From Monoplex corrugatus (Eukaryota; Mollusca; Gastropoda; Littorinimorpha; Ranellidae), in NCBI GenBank assembly GCA_030674185.1, contig JAPXFY010000026.1, positions 56,793,252 to 56,823,251 on the forward strand: a stretch of DNA of 30,000 nucleotides, written 5' to 3'. Under the pieces are notes generated by a model that was given only the letters and a program-made list of their open reading frames with translations, had not been told where the DNA came from and did no database searches. Both the position numbers and the translations under genes were made by a program. Below, in pieces: positions 22,430-30,000 of the stretch. Within the stretch, counting starts at the first letter, position 1, and the number at the start of each line of letters is the position of its first letter.

Positions 22430-23128
22430 TAAAAGCACTACGTCAATAGACGTGAAGAGAAGTGGAGGAGGGAACATAAGTGGTTGGTGGTCAGATAGCG
22501 GTAATGTGTTCTAGACACTGACTGTGACAGCCGTGTGCTGACACTCCATAAACACACAACAAGACTCCACAACATCAAAGTTTAGCTGCCAAAAGTATTC
22601 CAACATTTTTATCGGTCTTAAAATAAACAAAAACAACAGGAGAGGTAAGTGTCTGGTTGTCTGTTACTCTGGATGATTATCCAGAAGACAAAGAAGAGAT
22701 CTTAATCCATTCTCACACACACCATGGAAGACTGACGGTAAGACATAGAATCTCAACATTATAAACGTACATTTGATTCAGAATTGAGGCGGCCAAACAA
22801 GACACAAGCAAGCCAAACCAAAGTGATAGGAACTGTCTGTCATCTTCTGGCCCCCAACAGGAAACAAAACGGCCGGTCAGACAATCAAGAGATAGTGCCG
22901 TTTACATTCATCAAATATTCTTACAGTCTGAAATCACGAGAGACATGTTGTAGACATTTTGGTAAAACACTCGCACAGTTTTCACATTTCTGAACGAGTG
23001 AAGTTTCCAGTCCGGCTGTAGAAGAAAGTGATGTCCCTTTAATCTGGATTTCTTCCTTTCTTTTCTTTTCTTTTCTTTTCTTTTCTCCCACCCTGCCCAA
23101 TGCTGTCAAGCCGAGTATAAAGAACTAA
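22430..23128. other. unique sequence with a (TTTTC)n tract
   Basis: No supported gene. The pentamer tract CTTTTCTTTTCTTTTC lies at 23048-23086. Confidence 0.5.
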
Positions 23129-23345
23129 TCAGTACGTAACCCACATGGGAAAATCAGTGCCCATATCATAGCAACATTTGTCATAGCTATACCTGTAACC
23201 AAATGACCAGTACCTGTATCATGCCTGACATTTGGTTATAACCATAACTGTAAACGTTAAATCAGTACCTATATCACACTCGACATTTTGTCGTAACCAT
23301 ACCTGTAAACAACTAACCAGTACCTACATAACACCTGAACAAAGA
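23129..23345. repeat. about 55-bp diverged tandem repeat, 3-4 copies
   Basis: CAGTACCTGTATCATGCCTG-like starts occur at 23155, 23208, 23263 and 23318 (steps 53, 55, 55). Each copy contains GACATTT and AACCATACCTGTAA. Confidence 0.75.
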
Positions 23346-23885
23346 CAGGTCGAAAAAAGAAAACAAAAACAGACTGAGACAGTTTACATGACAACCCGGA
23401 CTGCTGGACTGAACTGATTCTGGTACCACTGGAGTTCCATCGTTTACACCACGACGTACTATGTGCCAGCCGACCCATCATCTGACGTGTTTGTATCATC
23501 TATTTTCACACCCTTCCTTTCGGTAAGCGGCAGAAAGGAAGACAGCCCGTTACTGCTTTCTCTAGCGGGCCTCATAATATACAGTCTTGGGGCGCGGCCC
23601 GGATCATTTCAAAGTATAAACGGCCTCAGTTCTCATCACAAAAGCTTTGAAAGGGATTCTGTGCGGGGAAACTGCTACACACAGCTAAACTAGAAGCTGA
23701 AGGTGTTAGAGACTACTGTAGCACAGTTGTAGCAAGAAGTAAGCGCCAGAGTCTGCTGCATTCTACCAGTTGTGGTCAGGGCTAATATGGAGTAGTAGCA
23801 ACAGCGGAAACCGCCACATGGCCACACGAAAGACTGGAACAAAGCGGTTACAAGGGGGGGGGGGGGGAGGGGCGCCAACTTGTGC
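23346..23885. other. unique, GC-richer island, no gene assigned
   Basis: An open stretch at about 23418-23523 reads WYHWSSIVYTTTYYVPADPS and onward and ends at a good GTAAG donor, but has no start or acceptor, so it is not called. A poly-G run lies at 23854-23867. Confidence 0.4.
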
Positions 23886-23955
23886 TGACGTCATCCCTGT
23901 GAAAGCAGGCTACATGGGGGGACAAGGGTGAATGACGTCATCTGTGCTGACGTCA
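23886..23955. promoter_or_regulatory. cluster of three perfect CRE (TGACGTCA) sites
   Basis: TGACGTCA occurs at 23886-23893, 23933-23940 and 23948-23955. The outer two sit in a repeated TGTGCTGACGTCA context. This is the full palindromic CREB/ATF site. Function is inferred from motif density only. Confidence 0.5.
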
Positions 23956-24077
23956 CCATCCAGGATAGTTGGGTGGCCATGGGAGGAAAGGGGAGCTGGC
24001 AAAGTGAGGGCTGGCCGACGTCAGCTGTCTACACTGTCTCCCTCATGGTCAGAGTGGCCTTCTCCTGCAATCAGACA

Positions 24078-24378
24078 TTTCAGCCATTTTGTACTGGAGG
24101 AACTGGGTGATGATCATATCTACATTTCACACAGATATATCAGCATTGTGTACTGTAATCATACTTTTATTTCACGCGATTATTTCAGCCATTTTGTACT
24201 GGGGGAACTGGGTGATAATCATATCTACATTTTACACAGTTATATCAGCATTGTGTACTGTAATCATACTTTTATTTCACGCGATTATTTCAGCCATTTT
24301 GTACTGGGGGAACTGGGTGATAATCATATCTACATTTTACACAGATATATCAGCATTGTGTACTGTAATCATACATAT
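24078..24378. repeat. 105-bp satellite repeat, about 3 copies
   Basis: TTTCAGCCATTTTGTACTGG starts at 24078, 24183 and 24288, exactly 105 bp apart. It contains the CAGCATTGTGTACTGTAATC core shared with the 80- and 46-bp units. Confidence 0.9.
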
Positions 24379-24379
24379 A

Positions 24380-24628
24380 CAGGGGGGTGCAAAAGTAGGT
24401 ATACAGTATCACATCATTATTATGATGCCTAATTCTGCTCTCGATAAGAGGAGTGTGTGAATACCGACGGCAAGCAGTTTGAGTATCTGAGGGATTAAGG
24501 CTGTGCTTGTTATTACATGTATATGCAATATTCATTTGTTTGTATAATAAATGCAATAAGTATTGTACGTGTTTTCTTTTTTCATAACTGTATACCTACT
24601 TTTGCACCCCCCCCCCCCCCGGCCCCTG
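24380..24628. mobile_element. 249-bp MITE, Tc1/mariner-like, with TIRs and TA target duplication
   Basis: The terminal inverted repeats start CAGGGG and share a perfect 20-base core, TGCAAAAGTAGGTATACAGT, at 24388-24407, with its reverse complement at 24587-24606. The element is flanked by TA (24378-24379 and 24629-24630). The interior is AT-rich and has no transposase. The right TIR has an expanded C run (24607-24620). Removing the element and one TA rejoins a normal satellite monomer, so it inserted into the array. TA duplication and a CAGGG end indicate the IS630-Tc1-mariner superfamily. Confidence 0.85.
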
Positions 24629-27012
24629 TATTTTACACAAAACATGTCAGCTAATGTACCTATATTTTACACAGATATATCAGCTATTGTGTACTGTAAT
24701 AATACATATATTGTACACGAAACATGTCAGTCAATGTACTTATATTTTACATAGATATATCAGCTATTGTGTACTGTAATAATACATATATTGTACACGA
24801 AACATGTCAGTCAATGTACTTATATTTTACATAGATATATCAGCTATTGTGTACTGTAATAATACGTATATTGTACACGAAACATGTCAGTCAATGTACT
24901 TATATTTTACATAGATATATCAGCTATTGTGTACTGTAATAATACATATATTGTACACAAAACATGTCAGTCAATGTACTTATATTTTACATAGATATAT
25001 CAGCTATTGTGTACTGTAATAATACGTATATTGTACACGAAACATGTCAGTCAATGTACTTATATTTTACATAGATATATCAGCTATTGTGTACTGTAAT
25101 AATACGTATATTGTACACGAAACATGTCAGTCAATGTACTTATATTTTACACAGATATATCAGCTATTGTGTACTGTAATAATACATATATTGTACACGA
25201 AACATGTCAGTCAATGTACTTATATTTTACATAGATATATCAGCTATTGTGTACTGTAATAATACGTATATTGTACACGAAACATGTCAGTCAATGTACT
25301 TATATTTTACATAGATATATCAGCTATTGTGTACTGTAATAATACATATATTGTACACGAAACATGTCAGTCAATGTACTTATATTTTACACAGATATAT
25401 CAGCTATTGTGTACTGTAATAATACATATATTGTACACGAAACATGTCAGTCAATGTACCTATATTTTACATAGATATATCAGCTATTGTGTACTGTAAT
25501 AATACGTATATTGTACACGAAACATGTCAGTCAATGTACTTATATTTTACATAGATATATCAGCTATTGTGTACTGTAATAATACATATATTGTACACGA
25601 AACATGTCAGTCAATGTACCTATATTTTACATAGATATATCAGCTATTGTGTACTGTAATAATACATATATTGTACACGAAACATGTCAGTCAATGTACC
25701 TATATTTTACATAGATATATCAGCTATTGTGTACTGTAATAATACATATATTGTACACGAAACATGTCAGTCAATGTACTTATATTTTACATAGATATAT
25801 CAGCTATTGTGTACTGTAATAATACGTATATTGTACACGAAACATGTCAGTCAATGTACCTATATTTTACATAGATATATCAGCTATTGTGTACTGTAAT
25901 AATACGTATATTGTACACGAAACATGTCAGTCAATGTACTTATATTTTACATAGATATATCAGCTATTGTGTACTGTAATAATACATATATTGTACACGA
26001 AACATGTCAGTCAATGTACTTATATTTTACATAGATATATCAGCTATTGTGTACTGTAATAATACATATATTGTACACGAAACATGTCAGTCAATGTACC
26101 TATATTTTACATAGATATATCAGCTATTGTGTACTGTAATAATACATATATTGTACACGAAACATGTCAGTCAATGTACTTATATTTTACATAGATATAT
26201 CAGCTATTGTGTACTGTAATAATACATATATTGTACACGAAACATGTCAGTCAATGTACCTATATTTTACATAGATATATCAGCTATTGTGTACTGTAAT
26301 AATACATATATTGTACACGAAACATGTCAGTCAATGTACTTATATTTTACATAGATATATCAGCTATTGTGTACTGTAATAATACGTATATTGTACACGA
26401 AACATGTCAGTCAATGTACCTATATTTTACATAGATATATCAGCTATTGTGTACTGTAATAATACATATATTGTACACGAAACATGTCAGTCAATGTACC
26501 TATATTTTACATAGATATATCAGCTATTGTGTACTGTAATAATACATATATTGTACACGAAACATGTCAGTCAATGTACCTATATTTTACATAGATATAT
26601 CAGCTATTGTGTACTGTAATAATACGTATATTGTACACGAAACATGTCAGTCAATGTACCTATATTTTACATAGATATATCAGCTATTGCGTACTGTAAT
26701 AATACATATATTGTACACGAAACATGTCAGTCAATGTACTTATATTTTACATAGATATATCAGCTATTGTGTACTGTAATAATACATATATTGTACACGA
26801 AACATGTCAGTCAATGTACTTATATTTTACATAGATATATCAGCTATTGTGTACTGTAATAATACATATATTGTACACGAAACATGTCAGTCAATGTACT
26901 TATATTTTACATAGATATATCAGCTATTGTGTACTGCAATAATACGTATATTGTACACGAAACATGTCAGTCAATGTACTTATATTTTACATAGATATAT
27001 CAGCTATTGTGT
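24629..27012. repeat. 80-bp satellite array, 30 copies
   Basis: AACATGTCAG recurs at 24641, 24721 and so on to 26961, exactly every 80 bp with no indel. Units vary mainly at a C/T after AATGTA, an A/G in ATACRTATA and ACATAGA/ACACAGA. Short open frames here are repeat shadows. Confidence 0.97.
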
Positions 27013-27880
27013 ACCATACTCAAACCTATCTTTCACGCGAATATTTCAGCCATTGTCTGCTGTGATATACCTATATTTAACACAGATCGTTAAGCCACTG
27101 TATACTGTAATCACACCTATATTTAACACACACCTTTGGGCTATTGTGTACTGTAATCATACCTATATTTAGCACAGACTTTTAGGCCATGTATACTGTA
27201 ATCATACCTATATTTAAGACAGATCTTTGGGCCACTGTGTACTGTAATCACACCTATATTTAAGACAGATCTTTAGGCCATTGTGTAGTGTAATCATACC
27301 TCTGTTTGACACACATCTTTAGGCCATTGTGTAGTGTAATCATACCTCTGTTTGACACACATCTTTAGGCCATTGTGTAGTGTAATCATACCTATGTTTA
27401 ACACACATCTTTAGGCCATTGTGTAGTGTAATCATACCTATGTTTAACACACATCTTTAGGCCATTGTGTAGTGTAATCATACCTATGTTTAACACAGAT
27501 CTTTGGGCCATTGTGTACTGTAATCATGTCTATATTTAACACAGATCTTTGGGCCATTGTGTACTGTAATCATACCTATATCTAACACAGATCTTTAGGC
27601 CATTGTGCACTGTAATCATACCTATATCTAACACAGATCTTTAGGCCATTGTGTACTGTAATCATACCTATATCTAACACAGATCTTTAGGCCATTGTGC
27701 ACTGTAAGCACACCTATGTTTAACACACATCTTTAGGCCACTGTGTACTGTAATCATGCCTATATTTAACACAGATCTTTGGGCCATTTTGTACTCTAAT
27801 CATACCTATATTTAACACAGATATGTCAGCTACTGTGAAGTGGTATTTTACCTATTTTTTACACAGAAATTTCAGCCATT
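27013..27880. repeat. 46-bp satellite repeat, about 18 diverged copies
   Basis: The unit is ACCTATATTTAACACAGATC plus TTTAGGCCATTGTGTACTGT and AATCAT, with 46-bp steps (for example 27361 and 27407). It is more diverged than the 80-bp array. Confidence 0.93.
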
Positions 27881-28017
27881 TTGCATTGGCAGGTAACTGA
27901 ATACAGGTCATACAATTCATGACAGTTCATCTCTTTGGGCCTGTAAATGCATACAGATTATGCTACACCATGTGGTACACAGCCTTCAGTACACTGTAAC
28001 ATCATACTACACAATGT
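27881..28017. other. unique spacer, nothing recognised
   Basis: Contains diverged ACACCATGTGGTACA and ACACAATGTGGTATA words. Confidence 0.5.
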
Positions 28018-28173
<156 letters not shown>

Positions 28174-28176
28174 TAC

Positions 28177-28290
28177 TTCCCCTTTGTCGTCAATCAAGCA
28201 ACAAGTGCCCTGGCCAGTGCCGAAAGAGAAGGCGTCGCAGATGAGTTCGTTGTCCGAGCTAGCCACACTTTTCTGGCCCTTGGCAAACAA
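28177..28290 (-). CDS. putative internal exon of an unidentified minus-strand gene
   Basis: On the minus strand, a polypyrimidine run followed by CTAATCTG and TCTGTGTTACAG precedes 114 bp of open, GC-richer, non-repetitive sequence, which ends at the strong donor GAA/GTACGT. The length is exactly 38 codons, phase 0 at both ends. It reads LFAKGQKSVASSDNELICDA followed by FSFGTGQGTCCLIDDKGE. I do not recognise the family. The polypyrimidine tract is made by the start of the AGAAG array, so the upstream intron would be that array, and the next intron would begin inside the (GT)n tract at 28079-28170. I found no convincing partner exon elsewhere in the window. It could also be a remnant of a decayed gene. 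Confidence 0.5.
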
Positions 28291-28311
28291 CTGTAACACA
28301 GAATGAACAGA

Positions 28312-30000
28312 TTAGAAGAGAAGAGAAGAGAAGAGAAGAGAAGAAAAGAGAAGAGGAGAGAAGAGAAGAGAAGAGAAGAGAAGAGGAGAGGAGAGGAGAG
28401 AAGAGAAGAGAAGAAAAGAGAAGAGAAGAGAAGAGAGAGAGGGAGAGGAGAGAAGAGAAGAGAAGAGAAGAGAAGAGGAGAGAAGAGAAGAGAAGAGAAG
28501 AGAAGAGGAGAGAACAGAACAGAACAGAACAGAAGAGAACAGAACAGACGAGAACAGAACAGAAGAGAACAGAACAGAACAGAACAGAACAGAAGAGAAC
28601 AGAAGAGAACAGAACAGAACAGAACAGAAGAGAACAGAAGAGAACACAACAGAAGAGAACAGAACAGAAGAGAACAGAACAGAACAGAACAGAACAGAAG
28701 AGAACAGAACAGAAGAGAAGAGAACAGAACAGAACAGAACAAAAGAGAAGAGAACAGAAGAGAACAGAACAGAACAGAAGAGAAGAGAACAGAAGAGAAC
28801 AGAACAGAAAAGAAGAGAACAGAGCAGAAGAGAACAGAACAGAACAGAAGAGAACAGAACAGAACAGAACAGAACAGAAGAGAACAGAACAGAAGAGAAC
28901 AGAAGAGAACAGAACAGAAGAGAACAGAACAGAACAGAAGAGAACAGAAGAGAACAGAAGAGAACAGAACAGAACAGAAGAGAACAGAACAGAAGAGAAC
29001 AGAACAGAAGAGAACAACAGAACAGAACAGAACAGAACAGAACAGAACAGAACAGAACAGAACAGAAGAGAAGAGAAGAGAAGAGAAGAGGAGAGGAGAG
29101 GAGAGAAGAGAAGAGAAGAAAAGAGAAGAGAAGAGAAGAGGAGAGGAGAGGAGAGAAGAGAAGAGAAGAGAAGAGAAGAGGAGAGAAGAGAAGAGAAAGA
29201 AGAGAAGAGAAGAGGAGAGAACAGAACAGAACAGAACAGAAGAGAACAGAACAGACGAGAACAGAACAGAAGAGAACAGAACAGAACAGAACAGAACAGA
29301 AGAGAACAGAAGAAACAGAACAGAACAGAACAGAAGAGAACAGAAGAGAACAGAACAGAAGAGAACAGAACAGAACAGAAGAGAACAGAACAGAACAGAA
29401 CAGAAGAGAACAGAACAGAACAGAAGAGAACAGAAACAGAACAGAACAAAAGAGAAGAGAACAGAAGAGAACAGAACAGAACAGAAGAGAAGAGAACAGA
29501 AGAGAACAGAACAGAAAAGAAGAGAACAGAGCAGAAGAGAACAGAACAGAACAGAACAGAAGAGAACAGAACAGAACAGAACAGAACAGAACAGAACAGA
29601 AGAGAACAGAACAGAAGAGAACAGAAGAGAACAGAACAGAAGAGAACAGAACAGAACAGAACAGAACAGAAGAGAACAGAAGAGAACAGAAGAGAACAGA
29701 AGAGAACAGAACAGAAGAGAACAGAACAGAAGAGAACAGAACAGAAGAGAACAGAACAGAAGAGAACAGAACAGAAGAGAACAGAACAGAACAGAACAGA
29801 ACAGAACAGAACAGAACAGAAGAACAGAACAGAACAGAACAGAACAAAAGAGAACAGAACAGAAGAGAACAGAACAGAACAGAAGAGAACAGAACAGAAC
29901 AGAAGAGAACAGAACAGAAGAGAAGAGAACAGAACAGAACAGAACAGAACAGAAGAGAACAGAACAGAAGAGAACAGAACAGAACAGAAGAGAACAGAAC
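28312..30000. repeat. AGAAC/AGAAG pentamer array, continues past the window
   Basis: Almost pure pentamers AGAAC, AGAAG, AGGAG and AGAAA. GGAGAG/GAAGAG-rich blocks at 28312-28510 and about 29060-29220 alternate with AGAAC-rich blocks. The minus strand (GTTCT/CTTCT) has no stop triplets, which creates long S/L/F/C/V open frames that are not genes. Confidence 0.97.

Noticed and set aside
23418..23523. Exon-like open stretch ending at TTTCG/GTAAGC
   Set aside because: A stop lies just upstream with no acceptor or start between, and no recognised protein similarity. Kept only as a note.
24641..27000. Possible direct-repeat/spacer array or centromeric satellite
   Set aside because: Every base of the 80-bp unit is conserved, so there are no spacers. 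One array of 30 copies is too small to call centromeric.
28194..29847. Open frames of 396 and 511 codons on the minus strand (S/L/F/C/V only)
   Set aside because: Pure GTTCT/CTTCT pentamer array without stop triplets; composition artefact.

Overview
This is a eukaryotic (animal) nuclear window, not a bacterial one. The coding signal is split into short exons with GT/AG borders, intergenic and intronic DNA is packed with micro- and minisatellites, there is a LINE reverse-transcriptase remnant and a TA-flanked MITE, and the one gene I can name encodes a ciliary axoneme protein. Dense CT/GT microsatellites plus this style of LINE tail fit a lophotrochozoan, perhaps a gastropod mollusc, but that is a low-confidence guess.

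The only gene I can name is a CIMIP2B (FAM166B)-like ciliary microtubule inner protein on the + strand. Its last five exons lie at 823-1061, 1593-1768, 11730-11868, 17621-17842 and 19239-19318. All reading phases agree, and together they encode about 284 residues to a TGA at 19316-19318. The first coding exon is missing and is probably upstream of the window. Introns 2 and 3 are 10 kb and 5.8 kb long and consist mostly of tandem repeats: a 50/45-bp minisatellite made of pentamers (about 2.2-9.7 kb), its decayed continuation (to 11.5 kb), 29-bp and 37-bp minisatellites, CT/GT/TTA microsatellites, and a TGTCG/TGTTG pentamer array complementary in type to the intron 2 array. Intron 1 is built from about 38-bp repeats that each carry a copy of the exon's own splice-donor sequence. 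Intron 4 carries decayed tandem copies of the tail of the preceding exon.

Downstream of the gene (19.4-24.1 kb) lie decayed TG-pentamers, CT/GT and GA/CA-rich tracts, and a mostly unique segment with a strong hairpin, a 55-bp repeat and three perfect CRE sites. From 24.08 to 27.88 kb is a family of related satellites with 105-, 80- and 46-bp periods, one monomer of which is cleanly split by a 249-bp MITE. At 28177-28290 there is a convincing 114-bp internal exon of an unidentified gene on the minus strand. From 28312 to the window end runs an AGAAC/AGAAG pentamer array, which would be that gene's upstream intron and supplies the polypyrimidine tract of its acceptor.

The very long open frames on the minus strand (2.1-11.5 kb and 28.2-29.8 kb) are by-products of repeats without stop triplets and are not called as genes. 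I found no CRISPR array, tRNA, rRNA or other RNA gene.
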